Counted from the first letter of the stretch, positions 50,771 to 62,664 are shown. The stretch: 64,000 bases of DNA from Paramecium sonneborni (GCA_905182985.1 CAJJDN010000060.1:315481-379480), one strand, 5' to 3'. The notes: generated from the sequence alone by a model not told the origin. Translations and numbers: made by a program.

Positions 50771-52150
50771 ATGAGTTTAAAGAGCAAATTGTTTTTATCA
50801 TAAAAAGTTGACTTAGGCTATAAATCTAATGAAGATAGTATAAGGCCTGCAACTACTGCAGCTGGTACTGGAAGTGATTTTTAATTTGAAAGTAGATTTT
50901 AATAAAGTACCTATAAATCTCTTTACATGAAACCTAATTCATTACATACAATAAGAAATATTTTTGATGGTATAATAATAATGTTTATATAGAGGTTAAC
51001 AATGAGGAAAGAAAGAAATACAAAGATAACTAAATTGGCCCAAGATATGAAGATGATAAAAAAGATAAGATCGTGAAATGGTCTATTGTAGGGAAGGCTG
51101 AATAATTCTTGGCAGTTAGAAATAAGAATAGATAGAGGGTTGTAATTAAATAAAGAAAGTAAGATGGAGATGATTCATTTTCTGATGATGTTCCATCTGT
51201 CAAACCTATTTTATTTTAACAATCTTAATCTTAGATGTCTGGAATGGGTTAGTCAAAAAAAATTCCTAAAAAACCTAGAGGAGAATTCAAAATGCTACCT
51301 AGATAAGACGCATTAGTAAAATTGGTTGAAGCCAAACGTAGAATTGAAAATGATAAAATAGATAAAATAAAACAAGAATAAAAACTACCTCTTCATATTA
51401 AAAATGCAATTACTAGAGATAAAAGAATAATAGAATCATTTGATTAATTGAAAGATAAGTGGGAATTTGTAAATAATTAAATTGCATCTAATTGTGAAAG
51501 ATCTCCTACTGAAACTATATTAGTTCGATCTGATAATTATAGGGATAGAACTCTAAAATTAAATATTATTGAATCTCAAAAGAATGAAGATGAGAAACAT
51601 AATGATAGACTTTGGTATCTTAGATTAAGATGGTATGATTGTAAGGATGATAGACCTCCATTTTCTTTGATAACCTCATAAAGACCTAAAAGTATTCCTA
51701 TGACTAGTAGATTAATTAATAGATATGTCAGAGATGAAAATGCTGAACATTTAAATTAATAATAAAATTTTGTGTTGTCAGATATCTAAAGCAATTTCAA
51801 TACTAAAGTTATTGATAATCCATATTAATAGGTTGAAAAAGTTATACCAAATGGTAATTATATATTAATAATATTTAGTTAAAAATAGTAATTTATATAC
51901 CAAGAAATTGGAAAAATAATTCGAAGAAAAAATGAAGGATAAATCAAAAAAGAAATATGTAGATACTAATGAATATTTGGAACTAGTTGGCTAAAATGTA
52001 TATAAAAAGGAATTAGAATTTATAATGAAACAATAACAATAAGAGTACCAATATTTTGAAGAAAAAGCAGATGAAGAAGAAGTTTATGTTGATAATTGGA
52101 ATAATTAATAGTTAGCTAGAATGAGTTAACCATTAATACAAAATTTCTGA
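50771..52150 (+). CDS. Unknown conserved-looking ciliate protein
   Basis: A 443-residue protein with introns at 50970-50992 (23 nt) and 51854-51878 (25 nt). It is charged and mostly polar. The middle has a compact region (KHNDRLWYLRLRWYDCKDDR, RPPFSLITSQRPKSIPM) that looks globular and conserved. Helical Lys/Glu-rich segments flank it, and the C-terminus is acidic (EEKADEEEVYVDNWNNQ). No membrane segment or catalytic motif. I recognise no family; an axonemal or cytoskeletal role is possible from composition only. The next gene upstream, the CCT protein, ends 54 bp away on the same strand. Confidence 0.7.
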
Positions 52151-52239
52151 ATCTAGAAATTTCTTAGCAAATAAATGACTTAATTAATTTATTTGAAATT
52201 ATGTTATTCAAACTATTTAGTAATAATGAATATCATGAA

Positions 52240-53780
52240 TCATCCAATGGTCTTAACAATTTTAGTAGAACTACAACTTATCCAATTAGGTATTAACTTT
52301 TTAATTTCATCATTTGTCATTTTATTAGTTTCCACTAATTAAGATATTCAGAAATAATTTACAATTACTAAATTGAAACAATTCTTCAAGATTAAAGTTA
52401 TAAATTTCTTTTAGTTATTTAATTTAATTAAGATCTCTCAATTAATCAAAATAAGGATGACATAATGCTTAAATTGGAGTAAATCTAGTTTTAGGACAAT
52501 ATACTAGTAATTTAGAAATTAATTCAATAGCTAATGAATCATTAGTTTTAATAACCTAATAAAAAAAATTAAAATTAATACCTTCTTCCAATCTCTTGGT
52601 TTAATTAATGGAAATTTATATGATTACATATCATATTCTGTATTCATACTCAAAACTTAAACTTTGGTTGGAGTTCCAAGAACTTTAATGATTTCAATTA
52701 ATTAATCAACTGCACTATCTCCTAGAAATAAAGGTTCTCCATTGAATAACTCAGCTATTACACATCCAACTGACCAAACGTCTATCTATGTATCATAATT
52801 GACAGCTCCAAATATTAATTCTGGTGCCCTGTAACATCTCGAACATATGTAAGATATATTTGCTTCTGTTTTTACTAATCTCTTTGCACTCCCAAAATCA
52901 CAAAGCTAGAGCTTATGTTGATTAGGATTAACTAAAATATTATGTGGCTTTATGTCTCTATGGCATATAGATAACAATGATATATAACTAATTATTCTAT
53001 GATCTCTTACTATATTGATCTTAGTAATTAATATGAATAAATTTTAACCAATATTTCAGGCATTTTTGCTTATACTTATCTAAAAGATTTATTGTAAGTG
53101 TATAGTGATTCTGGATAATAATCCATTACAACATTCAAATACATTTCATCTTTGTTGTCAGAAGGTGTGAAAAAAGCATGCTTTAATTTAACTACATTTT
53201 GGTGGTTTAACTCTTAAAGAATTAAAAGTTCCCTATTTTTGTATCTTTTATCCTGTAATACCTTTTTAATGGCCACTATTTCTCCTGTTTCATTTACTTT
53301 AGACTTAAAATTTTTATTAGATATTTACTTTTGAGACAGTACCAAACGAACCACTTCCTATTACTTTAAGATTTTAATAAGTATATGTAGAATAATCTTG
53401 TTTAATTGGCTTACTTGAAATCAATAAAGATTTTGTATTGATTATATCTATTCCTTAAGGTTTCTAACATTTCTTAACAGTTTCCGATATCGACTTTATT
53501 TAGTTCTCATTCTTTAAACATTATTGATATTAAATGTTAAAATCTTTAACAACAGGCTTCTTTGCAGGCTACTTAAAAGATATAAGTTTATTTTGAAGTT
53601 TTAAATTAGAGATATCTTAAAATGTCTGAATATCTTGTTCTACTTCAGTATAATCAATTGTCTCTGTTTAAACTCTTCTGGCTATATTTTAATCACTTGG
53701 CTATAAGTTTATAATATTATCATTACTTTTCCTACAGTGTTACTTTATTTTTTGGCACTTTTTGATGCACTTTAATACAT
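52240..53780 (-). CDS. GSK3: Glycogen synthase kinase 3 (shaggy-type) protein kinase
   Basis: A 467-residue kinase from six exons (introns of 35, 25, 23, 26 and 28 nt). Kinase motifs: the Gly loop [17 protein letters not shown], the catalytic loop [21 protein letters not shown], and the activation segment [20 protein letters not shown]. Then follow [20 protein letters not shown] and [16 protein letters not shown], all diagnostic of GSK3. The activating Tyr (SYICSR) is kept. The second position of the usual RYYRAPEL reads RCYRAPEL. The N-terminal ~150 residues are Gln/Lys-rich, longer than in animal GSK3. It acts on primed Ser/Thr sites in cytosol and nucleus; pathway unknown. Confidence 0.95.
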
Positions 53781-54013
53781 ACAATTTAACGATTTAATTT
53801 TTATACAAAATAATATTAAAATTTAATTAACAATCTATTTCTTTCTAAAATTAATTATTTCAACCTCCCTCCTATTTTAATAAACTTTTTTTCTTATAGA
53901 ATAATGAATTTTCTTAAAGAATTTAAGTTTATATAATAATCATTTAAAAAATTTGTATAAAATTACTAAGTTATTTTTAAAAGCATATAATTCAAACTCA
54001 TATAATCATTTTT

Positions 54014-54661
54014 TCATTTTTCTAAGCTCTCTGATCTTGAAGAAAATATTCTATTTACCAATTTAATTTGAGCTTTTTAATTAACGAATGATTTCGAAGA
54101 ATATTTTCTTGTTGGTTATGTAGGTGGTTATTTTGCTTATCCAAAAGGATCCTTTACTTTAATTATATATTTCTTCTCTTCTAAACTATTAGAAATCTTG
54201 CTCAACCCAGAATTGTTTTCTAATTATTAAGTGGCCTAACTACTATATTCTTTAAGTATAGGCATTTTTATATGAAAACTAGATTTGTAGTTATGAATAT
54301 TAAAAGAATTAATTGAATTTCTAATTTTCATATCATGAATCTTAGGAATGTTATTGCTAAAATCTTGAGAATCTTATGTACTTTATTAGGTACTTTATTT
54401 AGTACTTTGATAACTATAAAGATTATCTTATTTGTAATCATTCGTTGAGTGAGTGGTAGTTTTTCTACAAAGTACATTTTTTTGAAGTATTTTAGTTTTA
54501 GATAATATTGATTTAATAGCTTCAAGGTTCTATTGGGCTAAAGAGTTTTCTCTCTTTCTTTTTTAAATATATTCATTCTTTTTTCCAATTAATGGATTAA
54601 AGAACTAAGCTGTCATTTGAAAACCTTCTTGTTTGCCAAAACTCTATTCAAAAATTTTCAT
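54014..54661 (-). CDS. Hypothetical Ser/Gln-rich protein
   Basis: An intronless 215-residue frame. The N-terminus has a helix-prone piece (AQFFNPLIGKKNEYIQKRKR). The centre has four Ser-Thr-Gln repeats (YQSTKQSTQQSTQDSQD), and the C-terminus is basic (QPPTQPTRKYSSKSFVNQ). Probably disordered. No domain recognised. It lies 57 bp downstream of the small basic ORF on the same strand. I tested joining the two by an intron, but no normal-length intron with an AG end exists, so they are treated as separate genes. Confidence 0.55.
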
Positions 54662-54718
54662 TTCAAATTTAATATTGATATGGGATTAACAATAAAAAAA
54701 ATATATATATTTTAAATT

Positions 54719-54916
54719 TCAATTACATGCAAAATTAACAATATTATATTCTCTACCTTTCCGTTCAAATTGCTTAACTCTATTAGGTTTTGCCTTACCT
54801 AATTTACTTTTCTCATTATCCTCTTGAGAAATCACTCTATGAAACGTATCTAATTTATTTACTGGAGACTTTCGTTTTCTTGCCCAATCTCCATTTATTT
54901 CATTATCTGAATTCAT
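54719..54916 (-). CDS. Small basic ORF, 65 residues
   Basis: A 65-residue frame (NGDWARKRKSPVNKLDTFHR and so on) with two basic clusters that could serve as nuclear signals. No Gln is encoded by TAA or TAG here, so it is open in both codes. Composition is less AT-driven than in the flanks, which supports real coding. It may be the first exon of a gene whose later exon I cannot join. No family recognised. Confidence 0.45.
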   Translation of the reverse strand: MNSDNEINGDWARKRKSPVNKLDTFHRVISQEDNEKSKLGKAKPNRVKQFERKGREYNIVNFACN

Positions 54917-55079
54917 TTTTACTATTATTCGATTCTCTTAATAATTAGTTTCATTTTTATTATCATTAATCTAATAGTCTATTTAAGCTACTTTATGTAC
55001 TTTCGATAATTGATTTTTATATTATATCATCATGATGGAGATTTTCGATCAAACGATGTTGCTTATTTAAAAAATGAAA

Positions 55080-55540
55080 TTATTCTTTTTTATCTTTATA
55101 TTATTTTTATGCCTAAACTATTGTTTATAATTCTTGTTTTCTTTAACTAGGGACAGCCCCTATTTAATCATACTAAAGATTGTCTTTCTAAATTTTGTAG
55201 GTTTTACTAAAAGAACGAATATTCTCTCTAAATCTGTTAAATGATTCCGTTCGTAAGGGACTTTATCTATTTTTGAAAAATATCTTCTTCTCATTCCATT
55301 CTCTTTAAAATCTCTCATTAGGATTAATAATGAAATATTCTTCTCTAATATTGGATAAATCTAAATCAGAAGGCCAATCTAAAGGTTATGCACTTTTTTT
55401 TGCAAAGGAAGAATTACGTAAGAAAGAATTCATTAAAGCAACTGGATTTTAAGGTTTTTCAATTTATTCTATGGATTTATCTTTAAAATAGGTTTAATAT
55501 TCCTTTGAAAATTAGTAGAAAGAATTAGTGCTCTATATTA
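55080..55540 (+). pseudogene. Decayed RRM (RNA-recognition motif) gene
   Basis: Two pieces in different frames together resemble an RRM. One is ..FVGFTKRTNILSKSVK with a TGA directly after it, then FRSQGTLSIFEKY. The other is LDKSKSEGQSKGYALFFAKE ending ..IKATGFQGFSI..MDLSLK. SKGYALFF corresponds to the RNP1 octamer (KGYAFVxF in intact members). A TGA and at least one frame change interrupt it, no intron repairs them, and no full-length frame exists. It lies beside a second pseudogene on the opposite strand. Confidence 0.45.
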
Positions 55541-55581
55541 TTTTCATTTTTTTAATTAAAAATATTAATTACGATAAAAAA

Positions 55582-56640
55582 TCAATACTCTTCTCCTTAT
55601 TTTCTTCTTAAATCTTTTCTATATAATACAATCTGTTCATTAGTTTTATCATCTTTAAGCATGTTCTATTAACTTCTGTCCATGTTTTCATCTTGATCTT
55701 TTTATAAAACTTCGTATTGTTCTTTTAAAATTTTTTATCTTTCTTATCCTCTGCTTTAATTTGATTAACTGAGAATTAAAATAGAAAATACACCTTCCTT
55801 ATTAAAAATTTCTTTATTTCTACCTCCAAATATATCATCTACCTCAACTTTTTTTATTTTTCCTTTAGAAGTAACAAATTTAGGTCACTCAACTACTTTC
55901 TCCTCTTTAATATCTTATTAATGTTTTCTTTTTAAAAATTCACCCTCAAAACTAATGGTCTTCCCTTTCATTTCATCAACTTTATTAAACCTACTTTCTC
56001 TTGAGATTTACTTCAATTTTTTTTAATTTGAATAGGTTTATTTACCATCTACTTTTTAATCTCAATTTTCATTAATAATTTTTGTAATTTAGATTTTTTT
56101 CAGGTTTATCATCCTAATTTAACTCATTCTACTAGTAAACTGAAAGTATAGTAATTTAAACTAAACCCCTGCTCAGCAAATCCTTATCAGCATTTATGTT
56201 TATAGATCGAACATAACTTATAAACATCTTTTTGTGCTAAATATTTTAATTCTATTTTTTCTGAAACTAAACTTTAAACTTTTTATTTTATTGTTAATAA
56301 TTTATTATTATTCAAGAATTTCTATTTAATATCAACTCCCTTATAATTAACTTTTTCAAAAAACTTTAATTCAAAAGCAAAAGAAATAGTATTGAGAAAC
56401 CTTCAATTATATACCTTGCAGTTCTTCCAATTTTATGTAATAAGTGGATGAAACATCAAGACAATCAATTTGAATAACCTAATCCACTTTTAGAAATTCT
56501 AAACCTCTAGAGGCAATAGTTGTTAATAATGCTGCTTATTTAAGAAAAAGTAAATAATATGGCTGTTTTCTTATCTTATTTTTCTGCTCATAATTCAAAC
56601 AATTGCATTCCTAATTATGATGAAGTGATTAAAAACCTCA
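55582..56640 (-). pseudogene. Decayed Dbp4/DDX10-type DEAD-box helicase gene
   Basis: Recognisable C-terminal helicase pieces occur in order but in different frames. They are KKTAILFTF (motif IV region), ALLTTIASRGLEFLKVD with VIQIDCLDV (motif V region, near 56484-56535) and HKIGRTARYIIEGFSILF (motif VI, near 56412-56440). Next come FLNNNKLLTIKQKVQSLVSE with ELKYLAQKDVYKL, the Dbp4/DDX10 extension, then VDDIFGGRNKEIFNKEG near the end. Lesions: in-frame TGA after QLFEL and after KVVE, frame changes before motif VI and in a T-run after it, and loss of about 40 residues between motifs IV and V. Motifs I-III are not seen. Intact Dbp4 is a nucleolar helicase for 18S rRNA maturation; a working copy should exist elsewhere. 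Confidence 0.65.
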
Positions 56641-56983
56641 AATATTTGTGTGACTAATTAATTCTCTTGTTGTATTAATAGGAGATTATAAGATATTCAA
56701 AATCAATCTTAAATTTTTATTTAAATTCTTCTTATTGAATAAATGTCTCTTTTTATTAGAGCATCTTATAACTTATAATCATAGAAATATTCTCCTTTAT
56801 TAGGAATAGTTTTTTTTGTGAGTTAAATTAGATTATCAACATCCTAAAATGGGTGTTTGTGATTTTTTTGATAAATTATAATTTTAATTTCTTTAATAAA
56901 ATCACAAGGCAATTATATTTCAAAATCCTCTATCGGTTTCACTCTCTTGGGAATAGCAACAAAAAATTTTATGAAATATTGAA
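55942..56983 (+). repeat. Exact direct repeat, copy 1 (unmerged contig end)
   Basis: 1042 bp repeated at 56985-58026 (offset 1043) with no difference seen. It holds most of the helicase relic and, at 56920-56983, the last ~21 codons of the PH-domain gene annotated at 57963-59660. It ends exactly at the N of 56984, and the second copy starts exactly after it. This is the signature of two overlapping contigs placed end to end. Confidence 0.92.
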
Positions 56984-56984
56984 N
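56984..56984. other. Single-N scaffold join
   Basis: One undetermined base between the two 1042-bp identical ends. It has the same form as the join at 579. Confidence 0.92.
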
Positions 56985-58026
56985 ACCCTCAAAACTAATG
57001 GTCTTCCCTTTCATTTCATCAACTTTATTAAACCTACTTTCTCTTGAGATTTACTTCAATTTTTTTTAATTTGAATAGGTTTATTTACCATCTACTTTTT
57101 AATCTCAATTTTCATTAATAATTTTTGTAATTTAGATTTTTTTCAGGTTTATCATCCTAATTTAACTCATTCTACTAGTAAACTGAAAGTATAGTAATTT
57201 AAACTAAACCCCTGCTCAGCAAATCCTTATCAGCATTTATGTTTATAGATCGAACATAACTTATAAACATCTTTTTGTGCTAAATATTTTAATTCTATTT
57301 TTTCTGAAACTAAACTTTAAACTTTTTATTTTATTGTTAATAATTTATTATTATTCAAGAATTTCTATTTAATATCAACTCCCTTATAATTAACTTTTTC
57401 AAAAAACTTTAATTCAAAAGCAAAAGAAATAGTATTGAGAAACCTTCAATTATATACCTTGCAGTTCTTCCAATTTTATGTAATAAGTGGATGAAACATC
57501 AAGACAATCAATTTGAATAACCTAATCCACTTTTAGAAATTCTAAACCTCTAGAGGCAATAGTTGTTAATAATGCTGCTTATTTAAGAAAAAGTAAATAA
57601 TATGGCTGTTTTCTTATCTTATTTTTCTGCTCATAATTCAAACAATTGCATTCCTAATTATGATGAAGTGATTAAAAACCTCAAATATTTGTGTGACTAA
57701 TTAATTCTCTTGTTGTATTAATAGGAGATTATAAGATATTCAAAATCAATCTTAAATTTTTATTTAAATTCTTCTTATTGAATAAATGTCTCTTTTTATT
57801 AGAGCATCTTATAACTTATAATCATAGAAATATTCTCCTTTATTAGGAATAGTTTTTTTTGTGAGTTAAATTAGATTATCAACATCCTAAAATGGGTGTT
57901 TGTGATTTTTTTGATAAATTATAATTTTAATTTCTTTAATAAAATCACAAGGCAATTATATTTCAAAATCCTCTATCGGTTTCACTCTCTTGGGAATAGC
58001 AACAAAAAATTTTATGAAATATTGAA
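56985..58026 (+). repeat. Exact direct repeat, copy 2
   Basis: Second copy of 55942-56983. It contains a duplicate part of the helicase relic (56985 to about 57683) and continues into the full PH-domain gene. The 5' part of the relic and the end of the PH gene should be counted once. Confidence 0.92.
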
Positions 58027-59660
58027 AATCCACTACTTTTTTATACTTTTTTTTATTATTCTTCTTATTTTTTTTAGCTAAAAAAATTGTCATAATAACA
58101 AGCAATATCTTGATTATTCTAATTATTTTCTTCAATCAATTCAGGTTAAACTTTATTTTTTTCTAAGGAATTACTCTTTTTCTATTCAATAGATTTTGAA
58201 TTTTAAACTTGTTATTCTGGAGGTAATTCAGTTACTTTTTCCAAATCTTTAAACTCTCCTTTCAAATTTAATAACAAAAATTATATTCTTTCAACCCATT
58301 GATTTTAGATTTCTAGTGATTTTGTTTTAAATTTAAATTTTTTATCATCTTTAGTTTCTATCTAATAAATTATGAAATAGGTTTACATAAAATTCCGTAT
58401 CTTCACCAACTACATTTTTAATTGAAATCAACAAAATATAATTTTCAGAGTCATTTTTTTCTTATTTTGCCCAAGTTAAGTTATCCTTATTTAAATAAAC
58501 CATTCTTTAAAACCATTTATCTTTTCTAATTTTTCTCTTTATCTTGACTTCCATTAAATCTTGTAATAAAACATCTTCTTTTTTGATAATCAACTCATGT
58601 TCCTCATCTTCAACTTATTAAGTACTAATAGTTGCTTTGTAATCTTTTATGATTCTGATTGTAGTTACCCAAGATTAAATTTCAGTTAATGATTCTGAAA
58701 AGAAATGATATTAACGATCCTTATGATTAAATTTAAAACCATAAGTAACACTATGACTTAATTATTTTAAAAAGGCTAGATTTCTATCAACATTCATCAA
58801 TTCAAAATCGGTTATTTAATTAGCCTATAATTCACCTTTAAAACTGCTTTAATCATTTCTATAGTCATAAGCAAAATAATATAGATGATCTAATTTAAAA
58901 GGATCTGGAATATCTGATTAATGTGGACCTTAAATATTTGCATCATCTCCTAAAAGAGAAATTGAGGATATAATAATAAACCATCTTCTCTTTGCTTTTG
59001 TAAGTGATGCAATCTTTCCCTTTTTATATAAAAATCCACATTTTACAAACTAAGTAAATTTTTTTGAGTCAAACTTATCAAGATACGCATATAATCCTTT
59101 AGCTTTCATCACTTCTTCATTCCTTATTTCGTTTTCCTAAAATTTATCCTACACAGCTTATTTTTCTTAGTCTATCATTATTGAGGCCTTAGTTTCCTAA
59201 TCAATATCTTTCCAAAATGTTTTTTATGATAATCTTATATTTTCAGACCCTCTAGAATTGAAACTTTGTTTCTAACTTTAAGTAGTTTATGAATTTTTCT
59301 ATTATAAGAGTTTTTCTTATAGTAATGCAATACTTGAAGTCCATAGATCTCTGGTACTCTTTGATTCTGCTTTTAAATGAATTTTCCTGTCTCCTATTTC
59401 AAGAATAAATTCTCTATCACATCCTTTAATTGTTCCTATAGTTTTTATCTATTCAATAGGAATTACACCTTAATAATTATCTTAAATATTGTACCTTTTG
59501 GTTTGATTTCTTTACTCAATAACTTTTTCTTTGAGTAAACCAACAATTAGCCTTTATCCCTTACTGCGAAGTGTCGCTTTTAAAAACCCTTTAGTATTGA
59601 TGGACTTTTCTTTTCTATAAATCCTTCAAGTTGTAATGCTTCCTAATACTTTTAATCCAT
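57963..59660 (-). CDS. Protein with three PH domains
   Basis: A 548-residue protein with introns of 26 nt (near 59485) and 25 nt. PH-like domains: the first at ~residues 8-115 (LEGFIEKKSPSILKGFQKRH, ending STRDLWTSSIALL); the second at ~200-345 (KCGFLYKKGKIASLTKAKRR, ending ESLTEIQSWVTTI); and a third at ~375-470 (DKWFQRMVYLNKDNLTWAK, ending KSLEIQNQWVERI). Each has the final amphipathic helix with its conserved Trp. PH domains bind phosphoinositides or proteins. The C-terminus FHKIFCCYSQESETD has a Cys pair that could be acylated. Inference: a membrane-associated scaffold. The last 21 codons also occur in the artefactual repeat at 56920-56983. Confidence 0.85.
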
Positions 59661-59853
59661 ATTATCCCAAAAATTTATTAATAATAAAAAAAAATCAATT
59701 CAAAAGAGATCCATATAATAATTACTTAAAATGGCTAAGTTTTATCCTATATAAATACCTACCTTGATTTAAAGTTTTTATTCTTAATTTAAAGTAACTT
59801 AAAATAAATCATTGATTAATAAATTTCTTATTTTTTTATTCTCAATAGGAAAT

Positions 59854-61091
59854 ATGGAAACAGTTTCTTAACATATAAAAAATTTGAACCAAAAAAACTA
59901 AGAACTTGCAGCTCTTGAAAATCGATTGATTTAATTGAAACAATAGCTTAATTTACAAGAAGCTAACAATAATATTGTTTAAGCAAAAGTAGATAAAATT
60001 GTACATGCTAAGAAATAGAAATTTGAAGATCAGATGGAAGTATAAATTAATAGTAATTATAAAGCTTAGTAAAATAATTGAAGCTAACAATATAAATGAT
60101 GATGGAATACAAAATTTTATAAGAAGAAATAAACAATAATAGTAAGAAGAAACAAAAAAGATGAAGTAAGATATGCTTGATGAGAAATGTTTAAAAACTG
60201 CATTAATGAAACAATAATTAACATTGTAGATGTATTAAAATAAAAAGAAAAGAGAAGAAGAGCTTTTAGAAAAACAACAATAATATGCTAAAGTATTAGG
60301 TTTTATTTTAGATTTAGATCTCAGAATGGGAGTTTAATATGAAGCAAGATTTAGAGTAAAAGAAATCAGAAAAAATAGATAAAATTCGATAAGAATAAAA
60401 TTTATTTAAAGATTAAATTGGCAAACAATTATAAGAGCAGTAAACTTTATGTGATTAGATGAGTACCGAAGAACAGCGATTGCTAAAGTAATTATTTTAA
60501 TTAATTAACTTAAGTAAATTAAAGAACTCCCAACTTCATGGTAATAATTTGAAAAATGATCTCATGACTGCTCTGAATTTAAGCATCAAAGAATATAATA
60601 GTATCTCAGGTTTAAGACCTTCAAATTCTAAATCTAATAGTTTATAGAAATTGCCTAAAGAATCATAGAATAGTCCTTATGCTTAATTACCTACAATGCT
60701 AAAATTAAAAGAGAATGGACAGTTGAGTAATTATCTCAATAGTAATTCATCTTTTCGTGAATCGTTAATGAAAGAATATTAATTTTCACTCCCCTCCTTA
60801 TGTAAACCATCCTTTAATGAACAATAATAATAGGTAGAACGATTATATCAATAAAAAACTATAAAGAATAGCAAACAAGATTTATAATCTATTCTAAATT
60901 ATTGTGATAAAAAAAGCAAAACTTCATCTACTAAATATAAAGGTAAAATGAATTAAAGTGAAGTTCTTTCTTCTGATAATCACTCTATTTCTTCTAAGCA
61001 AAATCGTAAAATATCTCAACAATAGTCTATTAGTAAATAATAATCCAAAGAACTCGAAAAAAGTACTTAGAATTAATAACATTAAAATTGA
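59854..61091 (+). CDS. Coiled-coil protein, unknown
   Basis: A 395-residue protein with introns at 60040-60064 and 60293-60317 (25 nt each). Residues 1-200 form an almost continuous coiled coil (ELAALENRLIQLKQQLNLQE, FNMKQDLEQKKSEKIDKIRQ). The C-terminal half is Ser/Asn/Gln-rich (NSNSSFRESLMKEYQFSLPS, SSDNHSISSKQNRKISQQQS) and probably disordered and phosphorylated. It is divergent from the PH gene, with 193 bp between start codons. No family recognised. Confidence 0.72.
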
Positions 61092-61159
61092 TTTATTTAC
61101 ATTGAAAAATTAATATATATTATAAGCAGTACTAAAATTACGTATTAAATAAATAAATT

Positions 61160-62664
61160 ATGTAATCTTTAATAGGATCAATAGATTCCTCAACAACAGG
61201 CACAAGATTTACAATTTGCAATTTGAAAGGTGAATAACTTAGTTACCATTATGTGAATCATAAATAAATCACTCCACATCAAGGTTGGTTGGAACATGAT
61301 CCAATAGAGATTTTAAATAATACAATTGAATGCATAAAGTAAGCCTATAAAAAGATGAATGGAGAGCATAAATTGGTGGCAATTGGAGTGACAAATTAAA
61401 GAGAAACTGTAGTTGCTTGGAATAAACATACTGGAAAGCCATACATGAATGCAATAGTTTGGAGTGATACAAGAACACATGATATATGCTAGGAATATTT
61501 AAATAAGTATCCAAAGAATTATTTTTAATAAAAAACTGGATTACCAATAAATACTTATTTTAGTTCTTACAAATTATAATGGATGATGGAAAACAATCAG
61601 ATACTGAAAGATGATGTTAATAGTGGAAATGCATTATTTGGGACAATAGATTGTTGGTTAGTATGGAATTTGACAAAAGAACAGAATCATTTGACAGATG
61701 TAACAAATGCATCAAGAACAAATTTAATGAATTTAAGTACACTTTAATGGGATCAAGAATTATTAATGTAAGAATATTGCATAATAATAATAGTTAATTT
61801 TAAATTCCTATAGAATGTTTACCTGTTATAAAGGCATCAAATAGTAGATTTGGAAAATTGAAGATTGAAGAGTATGAAGGAGTAGAAATAAACAGTGTTT
61901 TAGGTGATTAATAAGCAGCAGCAATCGGTCATGCATTATTTAATGAAGGAGATTGCAAGAATACATAGGGTAGTGGTCTTTTTATAATGGCTAACATTGG
62001 ATAGGAAATAAAGATTTCAGAGTATGGATTGTTGACAACAGTGTTGTACTAAAAGGAAAATGAGAAAGCAGTATATGCTTTTGAAGGAGCTGTAGAGAGT
62101 GGAGGGTAACTATTCAATTGGGCAAAAGATAAAATGTAATGGTTTGAGAGTTGGGATTAATTGAGTTAAAGTACAGTAAATACAGAAGATAATGGAGGAG
62201 TATATATAGTACCAGCATTTAGTGGATTATTCACTCCTTATTGGAATTTGAATGCTTCAGGAACAATAATTGGTTTAAGTTATTATACAACTAAAGATCA
62301 TTTAAGAAGGGCAATATTAGAATCAGTTTGTTATAGAACGAAAGATGTTATAAAGGCAATGGAATAATCAGGAATAAAAATAAATAAGATTCATGTTGAT
62401 GGAGGGTTAACTAAGAATAAAGAATTAATGTAATTATAAGCAGACATTACATAAAAGAAATTAGTATATCCAGAAATAATTGAATCTACTGCTTCAGGAG
62501 CTGCAATGTTTGCCGGAATGGGATCAAAATTATTGACAGAAGAAGACATACACTAAAATATGAAAGTTTAACAGATATATGAAGGAAAAAAGAGTTATGA
62601 GAAAGAATATAAACAATGGGAATTAGCTATTAATTGTGCATTAATGTTTAAAAAGCTTGAATGA
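61160..62664 (+). CDS. GK: Glycerol kinase
   Basis: A 492-residue enzyme: glycerol + ATP to glycerol 3-phosphate + ADP (FGGY family). One 26-nt intron at 61768-61793. Motifs: [10 protein letters not shown] at the N-terminus, [20 protein letters not shown] and AIVWSDTRT, the acceptor loop [14 protein letters not shown], and [18 protein letters not shown]. They are followed by [32 protein letters not shown] and [19 protein letters not shown]. Length and order fit the family. The phosphate-binding loop reads [10 protein letters not shown] where most glycerol kinases have xIDQGTTxxR. It is cytosolic or mitochondrial-associated and supplies glycerolipid synthesis. It is convergent with the ribosomal protein gene, 37 bp between stops. 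Confidence 0.93.

Noticed and set aside
61269..61547. Minus-strand ORF of 92 codons
   Set aside because: It is antisense to the glycerol kinase gene.
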